This document shows, piece after piece, positions 27,292 through 36,320 of a DNA stretch of 64,000 nt. Source of the DNA: Hafnia alvei. GTDB lineage: Bacteria > Pseudomonadota > Gammaproteobacteria > Enterobacterales > Enterobacteriaceae. The translations under genes were made by a program, and so were the position numbers. Below the pieces are notes generated by a model. The model saw nothing but the letters and a program-made list of their open reading frames with translations, made no database searches and was not told the DNA's origin. The stretch lies in the NCBI RefSeq assembly GCF_964063325.1, contig NZ_OZ061315.1:992001-1056000 (forward strand), in the 5' to 3' direction. Every line of letters starts with the position of its first letter. The first letter of the stretch is position 1.

Positions 27292-28800
27292 ATGGATATT
27301 AACCTAGGTGCTAAATTTTGCTATCAGCGGTTCTATAGCGCAGATTGCCAAGAACTCGACGATGGATATGAAATAGCACGACGTTTTGAAAGCGATCGTG
27401 GTCGTATTATCAATTCAGCTGCCATTCGCCGACTACAGCAGAAAACACAGGTCTTTCCTCTGGAACGCAACGCCGCCGTTCGGAGCCGCCTGACTCATTC
27501 GATGGAAGTGCAGCAGGTTGGACGGCATATTGCTAAAGAAGTGATCCATCATTTGAAAAGAACAGAGCGCATAAGCGAACTCGGTCTGGATCTGTATCTT
27601 GATTCCTTTGAAAGTATCGTTGAAATGGCGTGTCTGATGCATGACATCGGCAATCCACCGTTTGGCCACTTTGGCGAATCAGCGATTAACGATTGGTTTA
27701 GTCGACGATTAGGCGTAATTGCTGAAGGTCAGAAGTGTTCAGATGATGAATTACAGTGTCAGGTTGTTGCATTGCGTCGTGACATGGCTGATGCAGATCT
27801 GAATACTTTGCGCGCTAAAATTAGAATTGATCTCTGTAATTTTGAAGGTAATGCTCAGGCAATACGACTTATTCATACCTTATTGAGATTAAATTTAACC
27901 TACGCGCAAATTGCCTGTGTTTTTAAATATACCCGCCCAGCCTATTGGACCGGTGAGAAGCCGAAGCAATATAGTTATTTAATGAAAAAGCCCGGCTATT
28001 ATTGGGCGGAAGAAAGTTTTATTCATACCTTACAAAAAAAAGTGAATATCCAGCAATACCACCGCTTTCCTCTGACTTATATAATGGAAGCAGCGGATGA
28101 TATCTCCTATTGTGTTGCAGATTTAGAGGATGCGGTAGAAAAAAGCATTTTTACCGTAGAACAGCTTTATGACTACCTCAAAGTTGAATGGAACAAAAAT
28201 GGAGACGGCGAACTCTTCGCCACGATTGTGGATGACGCATATTGCCGTATGCAAAAAGCGGGTCGCTCAGAAGCGTTCTTCATGTATTTGAGAGTTAATG
28301 TCATTAAAGTATTGGTGCCGCATGCCGCCGACCGTTTCTGTCGTCATCTTGAGTCAATTGTTGAAGGGGCATTTAATGAGCCGCTCATTGACGATGAAGG
28401 ACAAGAAAATCGTCTGCTTGATGTGTTTAAAAATGTTGCGCGTAGCTATGTGTTTAATCATCACGAAGTTGAGCAGCTTGAGCTGCAGGGATATCGCGTT
28501 ATCACTGGACTATTAGATATCTACAGTGGTTTGCTTGATATGCCAACAGACGACTTTGCTCAACTCGTTGAAGATAATAAACATAAAAAATTTCCTATTG
28601 AAACTCGGCTATTTCATAAGCTTTCGGGGAAGCACCTTGCCGCTTATCGTGAAGCCCTTAAACAGATTAAACATCTATCTAACGAGCAGCATGAGGTTCG
28701 AGAGTATTATCATCGGGCCCGTTTAATTCAAGACTATATCAGCGGTATGACCGATCTTTATGCATATGATGAATATCGACGCCTAATGGCAGCGGAATAA
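27292..28800 (+). CDS. dgt: Deoxyguanosinetriphosphate triphosphohydrolase Dgt
   Basis: Hydrolyses dGTP to deoxyguanosine and tripolyphosphate. 502 residues (E. coli 505). The HD-domain metal ligands lie in SRLTHSMEVQQVG and in CLMHDIGNPPFGHFGE, with the third Asp in EAADDISYCVADLEDA. The N-terminus AADCQELDD...RFESDRGRIINSA is characteristic. Its base composition is slightly more AT-rich in the middle than its neighbours. degP follows after 259 bases with its own promoter. Confidence 0.96.
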   Translation: MDINLGAKFCYQRFYSADCQELDDGYEIARRFESDRGRIINSAAIRRLQQKTQVFPLERNAAVRSRLTHSMEVQQVGRHIAKEVIHHLKRTERISELGLDLYLDSFESIVEMACLMHDIGNPPFGHFGESAINDWFSRRLGVIAEGQKCSDDELQCQVVALRRDMADADLNTLRAKIRIDLCNFEGNAQAIRLIHTLLRLNLTYAQIACVFKYTRPAYWTGEKPKQYSYLMKKPGYYWAEESFIHTLQKKVNIQQYHRFPLTYIMEAADDISYCVADLEDAVEKSIFTVEQLYDYLKVEWNKNGDGELFATIVDDAYCRMQKAGRSEAFFMYLRVNVIKVLVPHAADRFCRHLESIVEGAFNEPLIDDEGQENRLLDVFKNVARSYVFNHHEVEQLELQGYRVITGLLDIYSGLLDMPTDDFAQLVEDNKHKKFPIETRLFHKLSGKHLAAYREALKQIKHLSNEQHEVREYYHRARLIQDYISGMTDLYAYDEYRRLMAAE

Positions 28801-28873
28801 TAAGGATGATGAATAAAGTCTAGTTTTGTAAAGGCTTGCCATAATTTTTTACGCTTCCTTGACTCATGTAAAG

Positions 28874-28901
28874 GGAACTTCATTGTTTTATTCGACTCTT
28901 A
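28874..28901 (+). promoter_or_regulatory. Sigma-E type promoter of degP
   Basis: GGAACTT (28874-28880), 16-base spacer, TCTTA (28897-28901). The -35 and spacing equal the E. coli degP sigma-E promoter (GGAACTT-N16-TCTGA). This predicts induction by misfolded outer-membrane proteins. I did not find a well-spaced CpxR box beside it. Confidence 0.72.
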
Positions 28902-29059
28902 ATATGCACAAATATCATGGCTTATTTGCCAGAGATTAGATTAGTTGGAACATATTGAAAATGCTCGAATCAGACCTACTTTATAGATAAGAGTATCTGG
29001 ATAATGTTAAGTGTTCCCCCACATTATTTATCGTTGATAATACAAGAGAAAAAAGTTCT

Positions 29060-30487
29060 ATGAAAAAATCTACTTTAGTATTGAGTGCAGTAGCATTGAG
29101 TTTGGGAATGGCGTTAAGCCCGATGTCAGCCAGTGCGGCTGAAACGGCGTCGGCTGCGACCAGCCAGCAGCTACCTAGTCTGGCACCCATGCTGGAGAAG
29201 GTGATGCCATCCGTTGTGAGCATCAATGTGGAAGGTAGTGCGACTGTGAATAACAACGCGCGTATGCCACAGCAATTCCAGCAATTCTTTGGTGATAATT
29301 CTCCTTTCTGTCAGGAAGGCTCGCCATTTAGCGGTTCACCGATGTGTCAGGGCGGCGGCGCCAATGGCCCTTCTAAAGAAAAATTCAAAGCCTTGGGTTC
29401 TGGCGTCATTATCGATGCAGCCAAAGGTTACGTTGCGACGAATAACCACGTCGTGGAAAACGCAGATTCCATCCAAGTTCAATTGAGCGATGGACGTAAG
29501 TATGACGCGAAAGTGATCGGCACCGATCCACGTACGGATATTGCCTTGATCCAGTTGAAAGACGCGAAAAACTTAACGGCGATTAAAATGGCCGATTCTG
29601 ATGCATTGCGCGTGGGTGATTACACCGTGGCTATCGGTAACCCATATGGTCTGGGTGAAACCGTCACTTCAGGTATCGTTTCTGCGCTAGGACGTAGTGG
29701 CCTGAATGTTGAAAACTACGAAAACTTTATCCAGACAGATGCGGCCATTAACCGTGGTAACTCCGGTGGTGCGCTGGTGAATCTGAACGGTGAGCTGATT
29801 GGGATTAACACCGCGATCCTGGCACCGGACGGCGGTAATATAGGTATCGGCTTCGCTATCCCAAGCAACATGGTGAAAAACCTCACTGGTCAGATGGTCG
29901 AGTTTGGTCAGGTGAAACGTGGCGAATTGGGGATTATGGGCACCGAGCTGAACTCTGAATTGGCTAAGGCCATGAAGGTAGATGCACAGCGTGGCGCATT
30001 CATTAGCCAAGTATTGCCGAAATCTTCTGCGGCGAAAGCGGGCATTAAAGCCGGTGACGTTGTGGTCTCGCTGAACGGTAAAGCGATCTCCAGCTTCGCG
30101 TCGTTCCGTGCTGAGATCGGGACTATGCCGGTGGGCAGCAAGCTGAAACTGGGCCTGATCCGTGAAGGTAAACCAATCACGGTTGACGTGACCTTAGAGC
30201 AGAGTCAACAAAGCCAAGTCGCATCAAGCAATGTCTTTGCTGGCATTGAAGGCGCAGAGTTGAGCAACGTGACCACCGGTAACGTTAAAGGCGTTAAGGT
30301 TGATAACGTGCAAAAAGGTTCAACGGCGGCACGCGTTGGCTTACAGAAAGGCGACATTATTCTGGGCGTGAACCAGCAGCCGGTCGCCAACTTGGGCGAA
30401 CTGCGCAAGATTATGGATTCCAAACCACCGGTTCTGGCGCTGAACATCCAACGTGGTGATAGCTCACTGTATTTGTTGATGCAGTAA
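29060..30487 (+). CDS. degP: Periplasmic serine endoprotease/chaperone DegP
   Basis: HtrA-family protease that degrades or refolds misfolded periplasmic proteins. 475 residues with a cleavable signal peptide ending near SASAAET, a protease domain with the triad His130 (NNHVVEN), Asp160 (RTDIALIQ) and Ser235 (RGNSGGAL) in precursor numbering, and two PDZ domains (about residues 280-375 and 385-475). The LA loop carries the paired cysteines in FCQEGSPFSGSPMCQ, as in E. coli DegP. A sigma-E promoter lies upstream and a terminator downstream. Confidence 0.97.
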   Translation: MKKSTLVLSAVALSLGMALSPMSASAAETASAATSQQLPSLAPMLEKVMPSVVSINVEGSATVNNNARMPQQFQQFFGDNSPFCQEGSPFSGSPMCQGGGANGPSKEKFKALGSGVIIDAAKGYVATNNHVVENADSIQVQLSDGRKYDAKVIGTDPRTDIALIQLKDAKNLTAIKMADSDALRVGDYTVAIGNPYGLGETVTSGIVSALGRSGLNVENYENFIQTDAAINRGNSGGALVNLNGELIGINTAILAPDGGNIGIGFAIPSNMVKNLTGQMVEFGQVKRGELGIMGTELNSELAKAMKVDAQRGAFISQVLPKSSAAKAGIKAGDVVVSLNGKAISSFASFRAEIGTMPVGSKLKLGLIREGKPITVDVTLEQSQQSQVASSNVFAGIEGAELSNVTTGNVKGVKVDNVQKGSTAARVGLQKGDIILGVNQQPVANLGELRKIMDSKPPVLALNIQRGDSSLYLLMQ

Positions 30488-30531
30488 TCTTCTGTCGGCC
30501 ATTTTTCGATGGCCAGTATATAAATGCTCAC

Positions 30532-30567
30532 GCCCTGCGAGTTCATGCTCTCAGGGCATTTTTTATG
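30532..30567 (+). terminator. Intrinsic terminator after degP
   Basis: GCCCTG (30532-30537) with CAGGGC (30552-30557), extended inside by GAG/CTC after a mismatch, followed by ATTTTTTAT. Confidence 0.8.
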
Positions 30568-30699
30568 AACGGAATTTGCGAGGAGTATTGCTGATTTGAA
30601 TGCAATTAGACTGTAACTGGTGTCTGATGTTTTCTTCTTCTATCTGCCGCGCTATCTTGTAGTGAGCACAAAAGTGAGCTGGCTATTGTTTATTATCTG

Positions 30700-30710
30700 G
30701 TCATAATGAC
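30700..30710 (+). promoter_or_regulatory. Palindrome upstream of the toxin-antitoxin pair
   Basis: GTCATAATGAC, a perfect 11-base palindrome 42 bases upstream of the antitoxin start. Ribbon-helix-helix antitoxins usually autoregulate by binding such operators, so this is a candidate site. Confidence 0.35.
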
Positions 30711-30752
30711 AACACAAATGACACCACAGATTTTAAATGAGAGCTGCACATA

Positions 30753-31037
30753 ATGAGTACTATCCATTTTCGTATTGAAGAAGAAACCAAACGTCTTGCT
30801 ATGCAGGCTGCGGAGCGCAAAAAGATGACTTTAACTGAGCTGGTGAGGGAACGAGTTGAAGAGTTGGCTGAGGAGGAACGTCAGTTCCAGTCCGCGCATG
30901 CGGATGCTGCGCTTGAAGTGCTTATCGAGCAGGCATTTAGTGATTATGATGGCGGAAAAATAGAGTTTATTTCTGATGAACAAATGAATTCAGAAATGGA
31001 TCGACTAAAAACGTTGGCACGGCAGGGTAAACTGTGA
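30753..31037 (+). CDS. Type II antitoxin, ribbon-helix-helix (RelB/stability-determinant type)
   Basis: A 94-residue acidic protein whose N-terminus (STIHFRIEEETKRLA) looks like a ribbon-helix-helix DNA-binding segment, followed by a Glu-rich helix and a C-terminal toxin-wrapping part (EQAFSDYDGGKIEFIS). It overlaps the next gene by four bases (GTGA), the usual translational coupling of antitoxin to toxin. It would neutralise the RelE/ParE-type toxin and repress its own promoter. The exact antitoxin subfamily is not certain. Confidence 0.78.
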   Translation: MSTIHFRIEEETKRLAMQAAERKKMTLTELVRERVEELAEEERQFQSAHADAALEVLIEQAFSDYDGGKIEFISDEQMNSEMDRLKTLARQGKL

Positions 31038-31375
31038 GCTTCGTGACATGGGGAAATCAAGCGGTCGCTGACAGAGTCTCGATTTTCCAATTTTTAGCTC
31101 GAAGGGCTGGAGCTAGCGTCGCGATTACCACGGATGATCGTTTTGTCGCGTTGTCAGTACTCCTTGCTCAACATCCTAAGTCGGGTCATTCAATTAATGG
31201 CAATGCTAACCGGCGGAAGCTAGTTGTTCCCCGTTTTCCTTTTGTTATGGTTTATGCTTTGGAACTTGATGTGGTACGCCTATTGCGCGTCATCCATACC
31301 GCAAGGAAGGTTGCAGCTAGCTATAGCCAAACAAAAGCTATTAATTCAAATAAAAAGGCCCAAACCGAAGTCTGA
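31034..31375 (+). CDS. RelE/ParE-family toxin of a type II TA pair
   Basis: A 113-residue protein starting at GTG inside the antitoxin stop. The C-terminal half carries the ParE/RelE core (VPRFPFVMVYALELDVVRLL then RVIHTARK). Members act either as mRNA interferases on the ribosome or as gyrase poisons; which applies is not readable here. The N-terminal third is less typical, and the C-terminus is extended by about 18 basic residues. The 3' end lies inside the emrB terminator hairpin on the other strand. Confidence 0.75.
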   Translation: MSFVTWGNQAVADRVSIFQFLARRAGASVAITTDDRFVALSVLLAQHPKSGHSINGNANRRKLVVPRFPFVMVYALELDVVRLLRVIHTARKVAASYSQTKAINSNKKAQTEV

Positions 31376-31380
31376 GCCTT
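31348..31380 (-). terminator. Terminator after emrB with UUCG tetraloop
   Basis: On the minus strand an 11-pair stem (AAGGCTCAGAC with GTTTGGGCCTT, two wobbles) closes a TTCG loop on a C-G pair, then TTTTTATTTG follows. Plus-strand bases 31355-31365 and 31370-31380. It overlaps the last codons of the toxin gene. Confidence 0.8.
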
Positions 31381-31402
31381 ATCTTTAACGATACTTTACT
31401 AA

Positions 31403-32938
31403 CTAGTGCGCGCCGCCACCGCCGCCGGCGGTTGAGAACGGTGGACGAGCAAACCAAATCAGCACCAGCAGGGCGAGGAATACGCCAGCTGAAATCCAAA
31501 ATATCTCGTTGGCCGAAATAATCAGACCTTGCGCGGTAATCTCATTTGCCAAGTAGGCTGAAGCTTGCTTGCTGCTCATGCCCAGCTTTTCCAGTTCACT
31601 GTATGTCTGTTGCGCTATCGGATTATAGGGGTTCACCGATTCCGTTAGCTGTGAATGGTGCAGTGCTTCGCGGCGCGTCCACAGCGTAGTGGTAATCGAC
31701 GTCCCGATTGAACCCGCCAACGTACGACAGAAGTTACTCAGGCTCGATGCCGCCGCCAAACGTTCTGGTGGAAGACCAGAAAGGCTGATGGTGGTCAATG
31801 GCATAAAGAAGCACGCCACGGCGAAGCCCTGAATAAACTGCGGCCACGCGGATGCGCCAAAGTCCATGCCGGGTTCGAAGGTATAAGCACGCCAGTAGAA
31901 ACAAACCGCATACATAATGAAGCTGAAAGTCACTAGGCGGCGCATATCCAGTTTCGGCGCAAACTTACCAATAATTGGCGAAAGCAGAACCGGAATCAAA
32001 CCGACAGGTGCAGATGCCAGACCGGCCCACGTTGCGGTATACCCATAGACCTCTTGCAGTAACTGAGGCAGCAAAACAATGGCGCCAAAGTAGAGCATAT
32101 AGGCCAAGCTGATACACAGCACGCCGATGGTAAAGTTTCGCATCTTGAAGAGCGACAGATCGACGACCGGATGATCATCGGTGAGTTCCCAGACCAGCAA
32201 GAAGCACAGCGCTACCACGGCGACAACCGTCAGCACAATGATCTCGGTGGAGTTGAACCAATCGAGCTCTTTACCTTTATCCAGCATGACCTGCAGACAG
32301 CCCACGCCAAGCGCCAGAAGTACTAGCCCCACCGTGTCGATAGGTTTGATCTCGGTTTTGGTTTCTCGTCCTTTCAACGTAGACATCGCGACCAGCGCAA
32401 CGGCAATCCCTAGAGGGACGTTGATAAAGAAGATCCAGCCCCAGTGATAGTTATCACTGATATAACCACCCAGAATCGGTCCACAAATCGGCGCGACGAT
32501 TACGGTCATCGACCACATCGCCAACGCCATACTTCGCTTCGCTGGCGGATAGTTACTGAGCAAGAGACTTTGCGAAAGCGGGATCAGCGGGCCTGCGACG
32601 ATCCCCTGCAAAACGCGGAAGAAGATCAGCATTTCCAGACTAGAGGAGATCCCACATAGCCAAGACGCGACGGCAAACAGGATCGTCGACCACAGGAATA
32701 AGCGAACTTCCCCGAAGCGTTTTGCTAGCCAGCCGGTGATCGGGATCGAGATGGCGTTTGCCACCCCGAATGATGTGATCACCCAGGTTCCCTGCGAGTT
32801 AGATGCACCCAGATTCCCGGAGATCGTAGGGATCGCCACGTTGGCGATCGTCGAGTCCAGAACCTGCATAAAGGTGGCCATTGCTAGCGCCACCGTCATC
32901 CATGCAAGCCGTGCGCCCTCAAGCGGTTTTTGTTGCAC
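31403..32938 (-). CDS. emrB: Multidrug efflux MFS permease EmrB
   Basis: DHA2-family drug/proton antiporter with 14 predicted membrane helices, 511 residues (E. coli 512). Motif A-like GWLAKRFGEVRLF and the family motif around APICGPILGGYISD are present. It works with the periplasmic adaptor EmrA and an outer-membrane channel to expel uncouplers and hydrophobic drugs. It is last in the emrR-OMP-emrA-emrB order, 17 bases after emrA. The C-terminus ends in a short glycine run. Confidence 0.94.
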   Translation of the reverse strand: MQQKPLEGARLAWMTVALAMATFMQVLDSTIANVAIPTISGNLGASNSQGTWVITSFGVANAISIPITGWLAKRFGEVRLFLWSTILFAVASWLCGISSSLEMLIFFRVLQGIVAGPLIPLSQSLLLSNYPPAKRSMALAMWSMTVIVAPICGPILGGYISDNYHWGWIFFINVPLGIAVALVAMSTLKGRETKTEIKPIDTVGLVLLALGVGCLQVMLDKGKELDWFNSTEIIVLTVVAVVALCFLLVWELTDDHPVVDLSLFKMRNFTIGVLCISLAYMLYFGAIVLLPQLLQEVYGYTATWAGLASAPVGLIPVLLSPIIGKFAPKLDMRRLVTFSFIMYAVCFYWRAYTFEPGMDFGASAWPQFIQGFAVACFFMPLTTISLSGLPPERLAAASSLSNFCRTLAGSIGTSITTTLWTRREALHHSQLTESVNPYNPIAQQTYSELEKLGMSSKQASAYLANEITAQGLIISANEIFWISAGVFLALLVLIWFARPPFSTAGGGGGAH

Positions 32939-32955
32939 GTTAACCTCTGCCGTTT

Positions 32956-34131
32956 TTAGCTTGCGTTAGCCTGAATAATCTCGGCAATCACCTGATTCAC
33001 CGGTTCCAGATTCAACGTCAGGACATTACTTTCGTATGCAGGCGTTTTACGTACGGTATTTGCCAGCACTACCCCGTCGGCATTCGCGGTATCCACCGTC
33101 ACCAGCGTAGACAAACCGATACGTAACGGATGCTCTGCAATCTGTTTCGCATCAAGCTCAATACGCACAGGTAAACGCTGAACTACTTTGATCCAGTTAC
33201 CGGTCGCGTTCTGCGCAGGTAGCAGAGAGAACGCGCTGCCAGTACCCATATCTAAACCGACGACTTTACCTTTATAAACCACGTCGTCACCGTACATATC
33301 GCTCACGACGGTAGCCGGTTGGCCAATACGCATACCGGCTAACTGGGTTTCTTTAAAGTTGGCATCAATCCACAGTTGGTTATCAGGAACAACCGCCATC
33401 AGCGGGGTACTTGGGGTGATTTGAGCGCCCACCTGAACACTACGGCGTGATACATAACCGGTGATAGGACTGCGAATCTGAGTACGTTCCAGCGCCAGCC
33501 ATGCATCACGAACCTGCGCTGCAGCCTGTTGAATGGCTGGTTGTTTTTCTAGCGGCGTATTCAGAATCAACGCCTGATTGGCGTTGTACTGCTGAACGGC
33601 AACGTCCAATGCGGCTTTCGCACTTTCAACGGCGTCTTGCGCGTGTTGCAGTTCTTCACGGCCAATAGCGTTAACGCTGCCTAAAACTTGGCGACGTTTA
33701 TAGTCATCGGTCGCTTTATTCAGCTCGGTTTTACGCAGCTGAATGTTGGCTTGATACTGCTTGCTATTAATAATCAGCTGGTGGGTTTGACGTACGCTGT
33801 TTGCCAGCGCGGTTTTAGCTTTCTCGAAGGCCTGCTCCGCATCGGTACGATCGAGCGTAACCAGAATATCACCGGCTTTAACCAGATCGGTTCCGTCGAA
33901 ATAAACCTTGGTTACGCTGCCGGAAACCTGTGCACTGATCTGCACCTGATTACCGGTGACATACGCATCGTCAGTTTCCTGATGATGACGCAGAACGAGG
34001 AACCAATAAGCCAAATAGGCAATGCCAATAACAACAAAAATGATGGTCAAAATCGTGAGCCACGTTTTGCGCTGTCTCTTTTTGTTTGAAGGTTGCTGCT
34101 GAGTGGTTTGAGCTGCCACGCTTTCGCTCAT
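32956..34131 (-). CDS. emrA: Multidrug efflux periplasmic adaptor EmrA
   Basis: Membrane fusion protein of the EmrAB pump, 391 residues (E. coli 390). A single N-terminal membrane anchor (about residues 24-46) is followed by a lipoyl/biotin-like hairpin domain, an alpha-helical coiled coil (about residues 95-205) and beta-barrel segments (IRSPITGYVSRRSVQVGAQI). It bridges EmrB to an outer-membrane factor, for which a candidate is encoded just upstream in the same operon. Confidence 0.94.
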   Translation of the reverse strand: MSESVAAQTTQQQPSNKKRQRKTWLTILTIIFVVIGIAYLAYWFLVLRHHQETDDAYVTGNQVQISAQVSGSVTKVYFDGTDLVKAGDILVTLDRTDAEQAFEKAKTALANSVRQTHQLIINSKQYQANIQLRKTELNKATDDYKRRQVLGSVNAIGREELQHAQDAVESAKAALDVAVQQYNANQALILNTPLEKQPAIQQAAAQVRDAWLALERTQIRSPITGYVSRRSVQVGAQITPSTPLMAVVPDNQLWIDANFKETQLAGMRIGQPATVVSDMYGDDVVYKGKVVGLDMGTGSAFSLLPAQNATGNWIKVVQRLPVRIELDAKQIAEHPLRIGLSTLVTVDTANADGVVLANTVRKTPAYESNVLTLNLEPVNQVIAEIIQANAS

Positions 34132-34155
34132 GTGTATCTCCGCCTTACTAAAATA

Positions 34156-35613
34156 TTATGCTTTTGAATTCACTGCTGGGGCTTGGTAGCCGCCGCCAAG
34201 TGAACGAATAAGATCAATTTTTGACTGCAACAGATTATTTTTGGCATTCAATTCTGCCTGTTGCTGTTGTAACAGCTGAGTTTCGCTGTTGAGCATAGGA
34301 AGACGTCCTGTCAGCCCGCTTTGGTACTGAGCCTGTGCAACACGGTAAACCTGCCCCGTAGACTGCGAAGCGCCCTGTGCCTGCTGATACATTTGGCTTG
34401 CGCTTTGTTGCTGGGTAATAGCATCAGCCGCATCTTGAACTGCACTAAGGATAGTCTGGTTATAAGATTCTACCGCCTGATCGTATAGCGCTGATTCTTC
34501 ACCCAATTTGCTCTGTAGCGCACCCGCGTGGAAGATTGGCAACGAAATCGCTGGCGCTAAATTCCATGCCTTACTCGCGGCCTCAAGCAGAGTGGGGTTG
34601 GTGCCTTTAAAGTTGGCAGTGGTAAAACCGGCAAAACCACTGATGGATACGCTTGGATAGAAATCTTTGCGGGCCGCCTGAACGCTTTGTTCATACGATT
34701 CGACTAACTCTCGCTGAGCCGTGATATCTGGGCGTTGCCCCAACAGATTGATAGTTAACTCTGTGGGCGGTGTTAGCAGATTGCTATCCGGTAAGGCAAC
34801 GCGCTGGAGGTTGGATTTTCCGGCGGCGCTTTTCCCTGTCAATGCGGCAATTTGGTGAGACAGCAAATCAATTTGCGTCTGAATTTGTGTCACGAGCTGG
34901 CGATTAATATCAACCTGTGCCTGCGACTGTTGCCATACTTCAATGCCGATGACGCCCGCGTTGTATTGCTGCTCATTGATTTCAGCCAATGCTTGATAGG
35001 ATTGGATTTGCTGGTTGAGCAAATCCTGCATCGCATAGTCACTTTGCAACTGATAATACGCAGACGCAATAGCAGATGTCAGAGACAACGCCGTTTGCTG
35101 TTGTTCAGCTTGAGCGGCATTCACCTGAGCTTTTGCGGCATTCACCTGATTGCGATATTTCCCCCACCAGTCAAACTCATAGCTAAAGCTTAAGCCTAAG
35201 TTATTGGTGGTTTCATACAGCGGCTGTGGATTTGGCACGTTGGGCGCCAGCGGCTGGATTGTGTTCTTGGAGAAACGATCGCGGCGGCTGTTGGCGGTTA
35301 AATCCAAATTTGGGCCGTTGGCCGAGTTCGCCATACCTACCGCGTTCTCGGCTTCACGTACGCGTGCTGCCGCCTGCTTCAGCGTCGGCGCATTTTTCAG
35401 GGCGTCGGTCATCAACGCATTAAGCTGCGCGTCGTTGGCTGCCGTCCACCAGTTGATACTCACCGCTTTGGCGGCGTTCGTCGACGTCGATAACTGCAAT
35501 TGCTGTGAGTTCAGCAGTGAAGACTGCGGTTCAATATTATTAGTTGATGCGCAGCCAGCCAGCAGAAGCATCGTAGCGAGCACAGTCATTTGCCTACGAA
35601 TAGGGAATTGCAT
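34156..35613 (-). CDS. Outer-membrane efflux lipoprotein (NodT/OprM family, TolC-like) of the emr operon
   Basis: A 485-residue outer-membrane factor with a lipobox signal (MLLLAGCAS) and two OEP repeats; sequence blocks such as LGQRPDITAQRE and AAFSWLA-like core elements near the end (GLTGRLPMLNSETQLLQQQ) fit the NodT family. E. coli emrAB has no dedicated channel and borrows TolC, so this gene between emrR and emrA points to a self-contained tripartite pump. I start at ATG 35613; the frame is open 50 codons further into the emrR tail. Confidence 0.88.
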   Translation of the reverse strand: MQFPIRRQMTVLATMLLLAGCASTNNIEPQSSLLNSQQLQLSTSTNAAKAVSINWWTAANDAQLNALMTDALKNAPTLKQAAARVREAENAVGMANSANGPNLDLTANSRRDRFSKNTIQPLAPNVPNPQPLYETTNNLGLSFSYEFDWWGKYRNQVNAAKAQVNAAQAEQQQTALSLTSAIASAYYQLQSDYAMQDLLNQQIQSYQALAEINEQQYNAGVIGIEVWQQSQAQVDINRQLVTQIQTQIDLLSHQIAALTGKSAAGKSNLQRVALPDSNLLTPPTELTINLLGQRPDITAQRELVESYEQSVQAARKDFYPSVSISGFAGFTTANFKGTNPTLLEAASKAWNLAPAISLPIFHAGALQSKLGEESALYDQAVESYNQTILSAVQDAADAITQQQSASQMYQQAQGASQSTGQVYRVAQAQYQSGLTGRLPMLNSETQLLQQQQAELNAKNNLLQSKIDLIRSLGGGYQAPAVNSKA

Positions 35614-35645
35614 GGTTAATACCTGACGATTGAGTTGGCGCGCGA

Positions 35646-36164
35646 TTACTGCGTTAGGCCAGATTGTTCCATTTCTTCGATACGACCCAGCAGCTTGCGC
35701 GTTAAGGTTTCGAGCTGTTGTTGCTCGTCCGCACTCAGAGTAGACCATAAGAAATGCAGGCATTTATGCTGCGGAGGAATAATTTCCCCGAGGAACGCCT
35801 CACCGGCTTCGGTTAGGTGTAAATGCAGGCAACGGCGGTCGCTGTCGCTTTCTTTACGTTCGATCCAACCGCGTTTTTCTAACTCATCGGCAATGCGGGT
35901 GGCATTGGTGCGTGATGAGCCTAACGCCGCGCTCAGTTCAGATGGCTGAATACTTTTGCTCTCTTGTGCATCCAGCGTGATCAGAGCCATGAACAGTGTT
36001 TCGTTAATCCCTTGTTCTTTTAGCATTTTGTTGCGATTTTCCAACAATTTGCTTTGCATGTGCATGCACAAACGCGTCAGTAAAATTTCTTGATAAGGGA
36101 AGTCCTTCTGACGGAGCGCGCGTTGCTTCAGCATTTCCTCAATATGAGCTATAGAACTTGACAT
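35646..36164 (-). CDS. emrR: MarR-family repressor EmrR/MprA
   Basis: A 172-residue winged-helix regulator (E. coli 176) that represses the emr operon and is released by uncouplers and other lipophilic compounds. The recognition helix region reads PSELSAALGSSRTNATRIADELEKRG and the wing RKESDSDRRCLHLHLT. First gene of emrR-OMP-emrA-emrB. A nested inverted repeat about 80 bases upstream (36243-36265) could be its operator. Confidence 0.95.
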   Translation of the reverse strand: MSSSIAHIEEMLKQRALRQKDFPYQEILLTRLCMHMQSKLLENRNKMLKEQGINETLFMALITLDAQESKSIQPSELSAALGSSRTNATRIADELEKRGWIERKESDSDRRCLHLHLTEAGEAFLGEIIPPQHKCLHFLWSTLSADEQQQLETLTRKLLGRIEEMEQSGLTQ

Positions 36165-36242
36165 GGGTGTAACCTCATTAGTTTCAGGCGGTATAGTAAC
36201 TACAGGGATTAATAATGTAAATAATCTAACACATAAATAATT

Positions 36243-36265
36243 AGCAATAATTGTTATTAATTGCT
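36243..36265 (-). promoter_or_regulatory. Nested palindrome upstream of emrR, candidate EmrR operator
   Basis: AGCAAT and ATTGCT flank an inner AATAA/TTATT pair, giving a 23-base dyad in the emrR leader. MarR-type proteins bind such AT-rich dyads; assignment is inference. Confidence 0.35.
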
Positions 36266-36320
36266 GTTAGAAACATTATCCATAAAAATAGTTTGACGGG
36301 TTAATATCATTCAGTCGAAA

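Noticed and set aside
28820..28875. CpxR box upstream of degP
   Set aside because: Two GTAAA pentamers are present but about 40 bases apart, not five, so they do not make a CpxR site.
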